Source: Datnioides undecimradiatus
Lineage: Eukaryota > Chordata > Actinopteri > Lobotiformes > Datnioididae
Assembly: GCA_008933995.1 (NCBI GenBank)
Contig: WARS01000012.1
Location: 7,511,001-7,575,000, forward strand
DNA length: 64,000 nt
Direction: 5' to 3'
Below the pieces are notes generated by a model that worked only from the letters and a program-made list of their open reading frames with translations, was not told the DNA's origin and made no database searches. Position 1 is the stretch's first letter. Each line of letters starts with the position of its first letter. Positions 1 through 13,300 of the stretch are shown in pieces. The position numbers and the translations under genes were made by a program.

Positions 1-1719
1 TCAGTTATGTCTAGCCAGGTTGCTGAGGCTCTGATCAATCAAAGCAGCAGAACAACAGCAAAATATATATATTTTTTCTCATTGTCAATAAATCCCATTA
101 AAGACAAACAACAAGAACATCAATTACACTGGGTGACAGCTTCCTTTATTACAATCAACATGGTTTGTTTTGAGTCAGTTCCACATGTCTGCTGCTGCAG
201 CAATTCCTCATGAATCCACCAAACGTGATTTAGCCTGCCGCTGAATCCAGTCCCATCATATCCACCGTTTCTTCCTGTTTGAACTACATTTGCTAAAAAC
301 TACAGTGCCCAGCAGTTTCAGGAAATGTACATTTTTTTAATAAAAAATGTATTTGTATTTGTTTTAAAACTTGTTATTTGTTCAGTAGGAATGAATTAAT
401 TTTGTGCTCAGTGCCACAGAAATATTACAAAAGAGACATTGTTAGTTTGTATTTTTCACTGGATTTGTTGACAATATAAACAAGTAAAAAGAGTGTATAT
501 CATCCCTGGGCTGAAATGTGCAAAACTGTAATATATCTATCTGAAAAACCTTGCCTCCCCTAAAGATTAACTATTCACTAACTGGCTTTGCATCTAAAAG
601 GACAAAGATTTAGAAAAAAAAACACAGAGAAACTGCAAAATGAAATGTCTTATTGTTCAAATAAATTCAAACGTAAAAGCCACCAAAGAGTGATTCACAA
701 GCTCTCAGTATGGTCACATTAATGTGCATTCTGTAAATGTAGACAATAGAAAAGTCCAAATTTTCCCTGAGGACAATCTACCTGCATACAAGCAGAACGT
801 CATGCTACAGTGAGAGCTGAAATATTTCAATATTGCAATACTGCAGTGCAATATGCCTAGACTTTAAACTGTAGGTGGTCCTCCATGTGGAGTCTGGGGC
901 AGGATGTGGTTTTATTCAACCGTGCCTCCAGAATTTGATATACCTCCAGTGTTTGATCTGTCGAAAGGTTGGTCCCATATTCCCAGTGGGTGAAAATACC
1001 CTCCCAGGCCTGCTACTGCTGCTCTTGAAATTCATCTGATCACTGAGTCAGGGATGATGCCGGCCGTCTTCACTTCCAACAAAATGACTCAACACTCACA
1101 TCCAATCGCTGTCACACTCTGGACCGCAATCAAACAAGTGACATGACAGCACATCTGATATAAAACGTGCACTTTGCCGTATTTTGCACCACTGGCAGTG
1201 CAGTTCTGGATTACTTTGAGCGGTTTTGTATTTCCTGGATAAATCATTTGCCAAACCATAAGAGACAGCGGGCCCAGGGTACATTAAGGAAGCCAGAAAA
1301 AGCTTGGAAATTGTCATGAACTGCTAACACTTCATTTGATGTATTACACTGAATTGGCATAATAAAGCTATGCCACTGTTGATTAATAGCCTGTCAGCGG
1401 AGATTCAATTCACCCTCTCCTCAGTTACGTATAAGTATTAAATGAAACTCCAACAGACTTACCAATGATTCTGGTGGACAGATATTAAATCTTCAAATGA
1501 AATAAGTTAATCTCCTACACCATCTTTCCACATTATCTGCTGGGAGGAGTATTTTCCACCATGAGCAGGGACCAGTGATGAATCAGACAGAACAACCTCT
1601 AAGATGTGAGTCATCAAAACAAACCAGCCAAATGAATTAGATGTACCTTGTCAATGGGTTGTTGACTCTTGAGAAGAGAAGCAGCGCTTTGACAGAAATC
1701 CAATTCAAATGTTCAGACA

Positions 1720-1729
<10 letters not shown>

Positions 1730-1765
<36 letters not shown>
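1730..1765. repeat. (CA)n microsatellite
   Basis: An uninterrupted AC dinucleotide run of about 18 units, directly visible. Such runs are common in teleost genomes and are usually length-polymorphic. Confidence 0.97.
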
Positions 1766-1766
<1 letters not shown>

Positions 1767-4511
1767 CGTAGACTAAATGTGTATGTCATTAACATTTCAA
1801 CTGACCTTTTTCCTGTGTCAAAGTCTACACCGTCACGTCAAATAGCACCACACAAACATGAGCGAATGGCACACATTCACTAGGAGCTCAGAATACCTAC
1901 TCCTACAGGCAGAATTACTTATGAACAGTTTCACCTCTGGGAATCTCAGTTATTGTAGTTTTTTTTTAAATTATTATTATTTTCCCCAGCTGACAGTTAA
2001 ATTCTTTCCACAGGCCTCAGATAAAACAAACCAACATGCTTATGGGGCCATCTTGTGGTGCAAAGAGGCACGGTTTCAGTAGAGGTTGTATTGTTGAAAA
2101 AGTAATTAGATTATATTAGAACTTGTTCGTTAGTGAGTAAGTGACAAAATAACACAGATGACTATTTTCAAAATCTGCTCAAGCTGAAATCTCCATTTTA
2201 TAAACAATAGCGTGCATACTAAATCTATCACATTTGTAATTTGCGATGCACCACAACTTCCGTAGTCTTCACTTCCTCTAGGGGGCTATATAATCTATGT
2301 TGTTCCTTCATTTACACTAAAAACAGCTTCTTTCTTCTCACTTCCTTAACACTGTGTAGTACATAGTGGCTGATCACATGCTACAGAGATATCAATGGAG
2401 GCCCTAGTGTGAAAATTTGGGTTGTTTTTGTGATTTCCTGCTTCTAAGACATCCATCTACATTGTAAATGGTATATAACATCAGAAACATTCAAGAGCGC
2501 AAACATTAAATTCAAGAATTTTACGTGTAAGTCTAAAAGCACTTACTAAATACATTGTGTGCAACATAAGGAGTAAATGACTACCATAAGAAAAATGATC
2601 AGAAACAATAAAAAGCCATGCAAAAATACTTAAACATCAAAAGGGTCATTCATTTATTTAGATTATTCAGATTGAATTGTGGACGTGATAAAATAATATT
2701 GGACATCAGGTTATTTGGGTTTAAAATATCACAGAGAGATGCCACTAACTGACAAATCTTGAATTTCAAAGTGATCAGCAAAACCTTCAAATCCACTCAA
2801 AATAATAGGCAATACTAAGAAAAATGGACAGAGAACAGAGACCATGTAATCTTTTCTTTGACAGTAGCAGTCTGTTCTGTAAATAACCTCTGACACAGAC
2901 TAGAAAGCTCATTCATTCATATAAAGGTCTGAGTGCAATATTTTCAGTTTCCTTTTGTGACAAGCCACATCGTCTTTTTCAGTGACAGAGCAACTTTGTC
3001 TGTGATGCTGTTTGAATATTGTTCCTAGTTCATCTTAATGAATGATATAAGCTGCTGAAAATATACTCAAATAACCACTTGAAAGCCTCGCCTCAGCAGA
3101 CTTAATATATCAGCCTAAACCCTTCCACTCTGAGCTCAGGCTAAACACGATCTCTACCATAAGAACAAGGTAGTGTGGCTGATACTGACAAAATCAACTA
3201 TTTAAGCTCAGTAATTTGACAATATTGTGAAAATATATCTCGCAGAAAACACTGAAACAAAATAAAGACAGTCACTTATACACAAAAATAGCAGAACGTA
3301 ATCGTAGCACAGTTGTTGAGAACAGAAAAACACGACATCGCAGCTGTAACACAATTTTACTGTAACCCAAATCCAAGATGATGTCAAATTGAACACAACA
3401 ATATTTATATTTCATCAATTTGTCTCCCAGCTGAAGATCAACACGATATTTGTCATTCAGACAATACTATAAACAATGCATTAAACATTTGCAACTAGAC
3501 TACCTAAGTTAAAAGTAATCTGTGCGTTAATTATTCTTAATTCAAATAAATAAAAACAAACATACTATAAATTAATATATAAATAATAATACTATAAATT
3601 AATGAATCTTCCTCAAGAACTTGCATAAAACTAAATGTAGTTGCTTCATTTAAAAAAGGGGAAATCTGAGAAAAACTTTTGCTCTTTCAACATGTTGTAA
3701 ACTCCCTGCAGTACTATCCACAGATAGCAGAAATGAAATTTTGTATTGACCACGCAACAATGACGGTGAAGCGTGATTTGTGGTAGTCAGTGACCAATTC
3801 TTACACAGAGCGATTCCACTGGAACCTCGGGGGCAACACATGAATGTGACCAGAGGTCTGCAGGGGGAGTGAGGCTGAAATTGTTTCACAGCAGCCTTGT
3901 GCTGTCTCTGCTCTGCCCGAGTGTGGAGTAACACCCTGAAACATTCGTTGCACATTCTTCGAATCCTCAAGAGAGCCATAAATCACCACACTCAAGATAT
4001 CAAGTAGCCCTAAAAAGTAAATAAGCATTTATGAGTCTGTGTACAAAAATATATTATCAAGCACTGATGACCCTGTAGGATCTAGAGTGAGTTTACACTG
4101 ACATGACTGCACTTGTACCTTTATTTTAATGACATTTATAACATCACTAATATAGTATAATATTCTTATGGAAACATACATTGGGTGGGTATTCTGGTGA
4201 ATGTATGCTCTGTAAAACACTCCAGAACTTGTTTTTAAGTGTTACGCAAGTATAGTTGTTTCTTCATACTATTAACTTTATAATCTGTGCACCTTACTAT
4301 TATCAAAGATTAACACAGTGTACCTGAATGGGACTTTGGTGTTTACCAGTCTCTTATATGAAACCTATACATACTTTTACTCTACTACGATTCAGAGAGA
4401 AATACTGTGCTATCCCCTCTGTTATCTGATAACTTTAGACAGTTTATTTTGCATATTCAGGTGAATTATATGAAATATTTTCAACAAATACATTATGATG
4501 CAACATTAAGA

Positions 4512-4600
4512 CTAAAGATAAGACTTTTATTGACCCCTAGGTGAGGTTCACCAGCAGCCTGGCAGTATATATGTTCAAAATAAACCCCATCTTTACTGAC
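4512..4600 (-). mobile_element. Possible LINE 3'-end fragment
   Basis: The stretch reading as 'aagactttta ttgacccc' resembles, on the opposite strand, the 3' ends of fish L2/Rex-type LINEs, which carry a short 'gggaTCAATAAAGTCTT'-like tail. The match is short and decayed and no coding part is visible nearby. Confidence 0.35.
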
Positions 4601-5599
4601 AGCAACATCACAGTGTCCAAACGCTTTCGCTTAAGTAAAATGATTAATGCAAATCTTATAATCATAAAGAGTTTCTTGCAGTTCTTTGTTGTAACAGTTG
4701 TTACAATGACTTCCTATGCTGCACACACATACTTTAGCTGAACTCACGGCTGGCTGTTTTAACTTATAACTTATAACCAGACAAAGCAAACACTAGACAG
4801 GTCTGTTGACGCAGGAGAGGCACCTAGTTACTGTATATCTGAATACTGAGAGAAGAAACCCAAGCTGTAGATGACTGTGGAGCTGTGGGAGGAAGTTATA
4901 CAAGTATACCTTGCACCACTATTAGATCATGCTACATCAAACCAAGATAAGTACATTCAAAAAACACTTTATGTTTCTGTATTGAATTTCTGTATTGAAT
5001 CTTTTTAAACATATTCCATGTGCTGCATATCTTTTCTGATGCAGTATAGGCCAATGTTATTTGTCACATGTCACATATTTGATGCATGTTAATGTATATC
5101 TGACTGTAAATTGCTGAGCTCTACCTCTTCTACTCCCAGTGAATACAGAATACAAGCTGAAAAGAAAAAGTGAAGGGAAACTTTTTTTCTTAATGTTTTT
5201 TTTAATTATTTTATCTGTGTTAGTGGAGATGGTGTGGTCAAGGCTAACCTGGTGGTGGGCGGGATTTGGGCTGACACTGAATTGCTCCAACTGTGGCCGC
5301 TCTGTTGTATATAGCACAGTGGGGTCAGGGGCCCCTTCACGTCTTTTAGTGGGCTTCTCAGGATGAACTCAAGGCCGTGGTGTTATTTATCTCCAGCAGT
5401 ATAAATCACCACAGTTTTACAGCATCAACGCGTTTAGTATTGTGTACATTTGGGCGCTTTCCACCCTGCCTTTTTTTTTCCACGAGCCCCACGTTTCGCT
5501 GGTTTTACTGGTGTTTAATCTTCAGCTGTGGATGTCTGAATGGTGTGCTGAAAAAGAAAGGAAAGAGAGAGAGCTTCCCTGGCAGGCATCATCCCCCTC

Positions 5600-5774
5600 A
5601 GTCAGTCTGACCGCCCACAGTCCGGGGGGAGAAAGTGCTGCTTTGTGAATGAAGGGAGCGGCGGAGGGCAGAAAACAAAACTTCAGCAACGTTATTTCCG
5701 ACGGCTGACGATCAAACATCCGATCGAGAGCTTTCGACGGCACAGCAAGCGACACCTGGACCAAACCAAAAACA
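5600..5774 (+). promoter_or_regulatory. CpG-richer 5' region and non-coding exon 1 of the LTD membrane-protein gene
   Basis: About 5600-5770 is richer in G+C and CpG than its surroundings, as vertebrate promoters often are. It ends in a good splice donor (gtaagt at 5775). The next exon opens after a strong polypyrimidine tract and AG at 6518-6519, 25 bases ahead of the start codon. I infer a 5' UTR exon ending at 5774. The transcription start is not determined, so the left end is approximate. A 19-codon upstream open frame (5649-5708) would lie in the leader if transcription begins before it. Confidence 0.5.
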
Positions 5775-6544
5775 GTAAGTGACCAAGAATGTTTAAAGAC
5801 CTTGTGTGGCACTGATAGAAAGCACGGAAAGATGCATGCATAGCAGCCCAACCGTGACCGGAATAGCTGTCGTGAGATGGGAGATAATTTCAACTCCACA
5901 GACTCTTTCTCCATCTCCAGAAAAGCGTCTTTCTGTGTGTGTCCCGGCGTGCTTTTCCCAAAGAGACTGTCGTGCAAACTAACACAGCCTCTTTGAGACT
6001 TGATTTTTGTAGCTTGCGTTATAATCTGCGACCATTTGAAGTGATTGGGTAAAATGGGATCGCAAAATTACATCGTGTGTTCACGCTGATCCTGAAAACA
6101 AAATAAAAGAAGACCCGGCTGCCGTTTATTTAAGATGATCCGTCCATTCAGGCTACTTAATCCTGTTTATTCACCGTTTCATGCAAAGTTTCCATCTGCT
6201 TGCCAGTGTGTTTCGCAACATTTCATGAGTCATGCAGAAGACGTGCATTCCCAGTGTCACCATGAAGAGAAAAAAATAGACTCATAGAAGACTCATTCAT
6301 GATATTATGAGGTTTCCCCTCTAGGGAGTCTGGTCTGCAAGTGGTAAACATAAGATTTGATCACAGTGCTGTGAGCACACTTTCATACAGTGGCAGGTCC
6401 TTTTCTGTGGCTCAGATTTTGTTGTGTTCTCACATAAATAAAGAAGACTGCACCATTAAATCTAATTCAGTTTATTTTACTGACAAAAACATCTGGTGGT
6501 CTTTTTTTCTTTTTTGCAGGAGCATTTCAGAGAAGCTGTAAATC

Positions 6545-7367
6545 ATGGTGGTCAGTTTGGCCTGTGTGGCCTGTCTTTGCCTGGTGGCGGTGGTCAGTGG
6601 CGACCCCTGCCTCATCATCAGTGAGATCAACGCAGACAACCCGAGACTGGACACCACAGAGTTTGTGGAGCTGTATCACACCAGTGGGCAAAGGGCTTCG
6701 CTGGATGGCTACACTCTTGTGTTCTATAATGGGAATGGAAATATAGCCTACAAGGTGCTGGACCTCAAAGGCCAGAGCACAGATGACAGGGGGTTCTTCC
6801 TGGTTGGCTCGGTGGACATGCTGCCCAAACCCGCCATCCTCCTCCCTCCTAACACGGTGCAGAACGGCCCAGATGCCATCGTCCTCTACCACACATCTGC
6901 TGCTCGCTACAGTGAGAGGATGAACGTGTCAGCCCACGGGCTGGTGGACGCTGTGGTGTACATGACCCGCCGTACTGGGGGCGCAGAGTTCCTAGCTGAG
7001 ATGCTGACACCTGGGGAACCAGCCTTTGTTGAGGACGAAACGGCACTCGAGGGGGATGAGTCCATTGAAAGGTGCCTGCTGTCTGAAGATCGCTGGGGCT
7101 TTCAGGTGTCCTCTCCCTCCCCAGGCCAGAGGAATAACTGCACCCCACCTGCTGCACCAGCAACCATTCCTGTCATCACCGAGCTGAAGCTGGGTGGAGG
7201 GCAGGTGGACGGTTTTGTGGAGCTAACAGAAGCTCCAGCTGCAGGTCCTCTGGTGCTGGTTGTGCTGGATGGGAGAACGGACAGGGTCAGTGTGAGTGTG
7301 GATGTGGGCGTAACCACCTCCAGGAATGGTTTAATCTCCATTACCATAGAGAAGAACTACATGAAAG
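6545..7367 (+). CDS. Coding exon 1: signal peptide, LTD unit 1 and start of unit 2
   Basis: This 823-nt exon encodes residues 1-274 plus one base (phase 1 donor gtcagt at 7368). Residues 1-19 are hydrophobic with a small-residue cleavage site before DPC. LTD unit 1 covers about 22-199: IISEINADN at its start, EFVELYH at 39-45, RGFFLVGS at 82-89, and a closing motif ERC (C177) followed 22 residues later by C199. Unit 2 begins at about residue 209 with VITELKL and contains FVELTEA. The upstream acceptor AG is at 6518-6519. Confidence 0.88.
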
Positions 7368-10300
7368 GTCAGTGAGCCAAGCAACAGGTTTTTGTTTCAC
7401 CAGGCTCGACACACATGGGAGCTTCAGTGTCTTTTAGTCATTTTTCATTCATTCACTTTCATTTCATTGTAAATTCTTGGTTGCTGTTCTAATTTTTTTC
7501 TCAGGAGACGAGTCTGGGGCAGTGGCTATTTACAGTGGCAGAGCCTCAGACTTCCCCGTGGGCAGTCAGCTGAGCCAGATACAGCCTCTAGATGCATTTG
7601 TCTTTGCCGGACCCGGAAACAAGCCTAGTGCCAACCTCACAGAGACTCTCATCCCAGGCAGACAGCCCTACCAGCTCAGCAACAGGCAAGACATTTAGAA
7701 GACTTTAATAAAGTAACCCCCCCCCAAGTTTGACTACAGTTAGAAGAGTTGGAAAGAATCAGAACCAGTTTGGTGAAGCTGTGGATGTGTTTTTGGTGTG
7801 ATGTGTTAGAAATGTTCACTGGTTATTTTTGTAGCCACAGTTTCAGGGTTGTGCAACACGTTCCATTAAACACTTGGTAGGAGAGAAAGGATCAGCTTGT
7901 GACTGTTGTTCCTCTTTGCTGATACATTTTTTCCTGTGTGTGTTGTCTCTGTCGACACTCAAGCTGACGCAGAACACTTCAACAATTTGTATCACAACAT
8001 ACTAATGTGACTAACAAGTTAAAATAGTTTAAAGCCACACCACAGCAGCTCTGTGGCATTGCATTTAAAAGCAGCTGCTTTAAGCAAAATGCTAATGTGA
8101 CCAGGCTAATATGCTCACAATAGCAGTGCTAATATGCAGAAAACTTGCAAATATAATGTTTGGTCACAAGCTTTTTTAACATGTTAGCATGCTCACATTT
8201 TGCTAATAAACAGCACACACAAAGCTACACCTGAAGTTGAAATCTAATTATTACTGTGTTGGAGGAAAACACAGATGATCACCAAAGTTGTTGCAGTTCA
8301 TCCTGAGAGGGTTGTGAAAGAGTACTTCAAATTCTTTGGCTCTGTACGTTATAGCTGTGAACACATTTATGAAAAGCCGAAAATGTCGACCTGTCGGTGG
8401 CGCTAGAACTGCTGGAAGAGCTAAACTATTATAATAAAGCATTACAATCAGTTTCTTTGTATTTGATGGTAACACTGCTGGAAAGCATTATGGCATGATT
8501 TTGTTTGCTGATTGCAAAATATAGATATGGCATGCACTCACTAAACCAACTGTGATCATTGATAATGATTTCATTATGTTGTCAGTTTGAGAGAAGGAGG
8601 CTTCTATCTGAGTCGCTGTGGTGTTGCCACCTGGACCAGAGATCCTGGTGTATTCTGGGAGGCCCCGCAAACTCCTGGACAGCCCAACCAATGCCCCTGG
8701 CCAAAGATCTGCCCTCACAGTATCGGTGAGTGTTTGAATGACACGTCTCTTTATATTAGGGGCTCAGGATTATTACAATTTGTATGTGTTAGTCAGTTGT
8801 TTTTAGTCAGGCGCGTGTTTTGCTCAGGTTAGCTGTTGACAGCGTTGGTTCATTTCTGCAGTTTATAGATAGTAAAGAAGGACATGTGACTGACAGGTGG
8901 TTATAAGTCTCACTTGAGCAGCAGATTAGGCAATTGATTGGATGCTTAAACTCCTTTTATTTTATGAGCTAATAATCAATAAGAGGCACCTTATATGTGT
9001 GGGATTCTGACATTTCGTCTCAGTCTTTGATAATCCAGGTATATAATAATACTTAAACATGTCAGTTAAAAAACCTGTTAAATAAACCTGTTATTGCTTT
9101 AATTTTACACCAACTGCCCAGTTTGCCTCAACGCTAAAAACATTGATTTACATTACTTTACCAACGTGCCCTGTATTTAAAGAAAATAGTAATCTGCCAT
9201 GTAGTCCACAGATTGTGTTCTGAAACATGGATTAAATCAGTGTTTGTTTTGTTATAACTTACTTCTGCTATGCGTTACATTATGTTCTGTATGGCTGTTA
9301 AAAGATGTGATTTGAAACAGCATGCATGACATTTGAGAAAGAAAATATAATGTGAGCTCAGGACTTAATGATCATTAAGTCGTGACTGTGGTTTGATAAC
9401 ATGTGAGAGCGAGATAATGCATCTCTGGGAAAAATCAGCAGGAGTCACGCTCAGAGAGATACGTAATTCAGGTGCTCAGAATGAACATCTTTATACGCTG
9501 ATGGCATGCTGACTTCTGGAAAGATGCAGATTTTAGCTTATTAACCAGCTGAGGAACTGACACTGCAACATCACTGCATCAGCTATTGCAAATTAAGGAA
9601 CAGTTAGTTCCTCTGCCGGTTTAACAGAGAGATCAGTTTCTGCGTCTCCAAATATTAAGATGAGGAAAGCCTGTTTACCATGGACATAGACTGCTCTTTC
9701 ATCCAACTGATGATCATTAAATGATAAAATGTTGTAGGATGCAGCTAGATTTGTCAACATGTCAAAGTGAAAAACAAGGTTGTTAAGGTTCCAAATTGTA
9801 TTTTCCATTATCAAAATAAGATTTTAAAGATAAAGTAACATCCTCATGAAGGTCACATTATATGACTGAAAGCTCCAGAGCTGCTATTAAATGGACCTCA
9901 TGGTGAGATCTGGTCTTTAAATGAGCAAGTCAACAATACTAGCCGTTCAGTCACATGAGCAGGAGTTTGGGGAGGTGGAGGGAGCTGCAGCAGGAGGTGG
10001 TGCTGGCATCAAGAGAGTCATGGTGAGAACTGACAGTTCATAAAGGCCCCTTAGTGCAAATGTATGAACGTGATTGGATGCTGCCGGTCAGCCGGTGGCC
10101 CAAAACAGGTGATGTCTCAGTGAGCCATTAATTAAGAGCTTGCCTTTTTACACCTGAAGCTGGTCAGCTGATGTGAGCGCCACTTTGTTTCTAACACAAA
10201 GGTGCATTTCACACAATTATCCCAAGCACTGAGAGATAGTTGCTAACATTTGTGCTCTCACTTTAGGTGTTACCTCCAAGCAAAGTGGTTTTGTTCCTCT

Positions 10301-13300
10301 GGCTAAACTCCTTGATGTGGTCATGTGACTGCTTATTTCTTTACCTTGTGGACTTTATAACACCAACATGATTTTGTTTCTTACCGGTAGTATTAGTAGG
10401 TACAATGTTATCATGTCTGAGAAAACATGGGAATAGCGCCTAAAGGGAATTATTCTTAAAGTTGCAGCACCCTCGGGGACAGCACCATACAGAGCTTCCA
10501 CATAAACGTCAGTGAACAAATATACAGGTACATCCATTATTATATCTGTTTGATAAATAAAACAATAACATATATAAACCAGTCGAATAAATAAAATAAC
10601 TAAAAGTGGTAACAATTGACTAATTTTAGATCCCAGGTTTAATCATCCAGTCAGGAAGAGATATGCAGTTTGATGATTAAGAAGACAAACATCAGAGGTC
10701 ACTGGTCTGGTGTCAGAGTTTACAAGGTCCACTTTTCTGTTATAGTCATTACAAGGTTCTGACAAAAACCTGATGAAAACATGTTTTTCTGTGAGACTCA
10801 GCAGCACTACACTTATGTCATCATCTAACACTCATTTCAAGAGAAAGTAGGTGAGATCAAGGCAGAATGAAACACCCACTTCATCAGGGCAACAGGGAGC
10901 TGCAACCTACCTAATGGTCTCTGTGATGAACAGCGGATCTAAGAAGTCTCTGCACTTTATGAAATTGCAGGGTTTTTAATGAAAAGACAAAAATAACATC
11001 AATTTAAATTTCAGCCTTGTTCCATCTTTAATGTGATCTTGCATAAGAAACATCATCCCTGTACAGTAACAAGGTACAAGGCATCCACCTACTATCAATG
11101 AAAGTGATTTTATCCAAACAAGATTAAAGTCAGTTGTTGCTGTAGGATTTGGTTGAATGTTTGGGGCTGATGAGGCATGAAGTGCTGTCCAAACCATCAG
11201 CAATAAGTGGAGAAACTGTACCACCAGATCAGGACGACCCTCCAAAGTTGATGAGAAGGTGAAGAGAAAACTGACTAGGGACGCCACCAATACATTGTTA
11301 TTTCTGTCTTTACATTTCAAAACCCTCCAATCTTATGAGTGTGTGTAGACGTTTATTTGTTTGAATTTTCAACAAGAAATTGACCAGTATTGACCAGTAT
11401 TTGCTTTACAGCGCCTGATGGGGAAAACGTCCATCTGGTGCCTTTAACTAAATGAAATGAAGTGCAATTTAAAAAACAACAACAACTAAAGCTTTATTCT
11501 TTATTAAATAATAAAATAAAGTGTTTTACACTTCATAAAAAATATGTGTACCTCAGTGTTGTCATGTTGTTGTAATTATGAACAAATAAATATAAGCAAG
11601 CGCTGACGTTTGTCAGAAGTCAGTTGTATGAAACAGTGCCATTATGTGAATGTAATAAGCATATAATCAAATACTGCTGTATCTCTCCTCATGTGTCTCG
11701 CCGCGGTGCTCTGAAGTGCACTCATCACTTGTGGGAATTTCAAAAGTTGTTCACCAGGCTTTAGTGATTGCATGCAGTCCTCCATTATGTCAACAAATCC
11801 CTGTGGATTTGGCTCGGGGCCGGTTTTTCCGGTCTCAGCTCAACAACATGCCGCAGAAAATATCTCCAGACACTTGTCACATTTGATTCATAGAACATTC
11901 ACTAAATGTTGTCTCTCTGCTCCAACAGCCAAACTAAACAGGAAACGTATGATTCAGTAGACACGATAAAGAATACTAATTGGTGTTCAGCCACACATAT
12001 GTTTGTGCTTCAGTAAATGTAAAGCATTAATGGCTTTGATCATAATATTATGGCCCATTATTCCTGTAATAATTGTCAAACAGCAGTGCATGAATGCATA
12101 AAATTGTACACTACACAACTACAGAAATACAGATTATATTTATATGTGATTTGGAATAAGATTTCCTTATGTTTTTGCCGTTCAAATCTACTGACAGATA
12201 AAAATCACATGTCTCTCTCACTTTGACACTTAGTTCCACTGTATTCTCTAATGGATTATGGATATTGTGGATATTAAATACTGAGAAAAAGATCTTTTTT
12301 CTTTTCCCTTTTCCTTTAAGCAAAATGAGCTTGATGAATGAGCTGCTTTACATGTTCATTTAAACAATAAATACTGTTGAGGTCAAAGAAAAAGCTGGTC
12401 CTTGTGGGAAATATGCGTACTTGCCGTCGCACTCTTTGACACACAAAATTAAAAAGTACTTCACACAGGCAGGAGAATGTAAATGAGTATACAGACAACA
12501 GATAGTAAAAATAGACTGATTAAATCAATTATGACAGAAAAGACAGAACAACCAGAACCAGAACCAAACCAGAAGATCCAAAGCATGAGACCAGGACAGA
12601 GATTTCTATGAAGTGCTCGCCTATAGAGGTGAGTTGTTAGAAGCTGCTAAAATCAGTCCATAACAGGTCTGATGGATTGGGGACAATGATTCTAGACAGG
12701 TGAGGCTAAAACTGCAAAGGCACATTAATCTTTTGTTTGGTTGTTTAGGATAAAAGGGTTTGGGGATTAATGATGTCAAGAAGTGGAATGCCAAAGGAAA
12801 ATGAAGACTCAGAAATATAACTGTGAGCAAGGTCATGCAATACCTTTTTTTTATTCTGAATTTGGAAGGGTGGAAGTGGAAGGGTGCAAAACAAGGCTAA
12901 CTTGTGACCATTCCCTAGTTATTGCTAATATCCAGGCACTTCTATTGTGTCCCAGCTATCAACGATTTAGAACAGCTTGAGTGAGGCATACGTTGTGGGA
13001 ATAATAATGATCTATAACATGATGGTAATATGATGGTCCAATGTCATATCTGTGTGTTTAATACAGAGCTATAACCAGCAGCTACTTAGCTTAGCTTAGC
13101 ATGGGAAGCTGCCCTGGTAACAAAATCTGCCTACCAACACCTGTAGAGCTCTTATTTAACATTTTTTATGTTGTTTGTTTGTTTGTTTATTTGTTGTAAT
13201 ACCTTCCTTTTATACGTAAGTAATTCCAGGTGGAACAGACTCACCGCCTCATCTACCACCCTGGGGGAACAGTGACTTCCTGATCAATGAGCTGAACACT

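Larger units (their letters stand above)
1..5600. other. Intergenic region upstream of the LTD membrane-protein gene
   Basis: I find no gene in this stretch. Open frames are short (longest about 109 codons, minus strand, 3650-3979), lack recognisable domains and do not connect through convincing splice sites. It contains a CA microsatellite (1730-1765), a possible LINE 3'-end fragment (4512-4600) and AT-rich DNA. The first few kilobases could include the 3' UTR of a gene outside the window, but nothing in the sequence shows this. Confidence 0.6.

Noticed and set aside
3650-4028. Two overlapping minus-strand open frames (109 and 75 codons).
   Set aside because: No recognisable domain, no supporting splice sites, and overlapping frames open on the same strand suggest a chance stretch of higher G+C.
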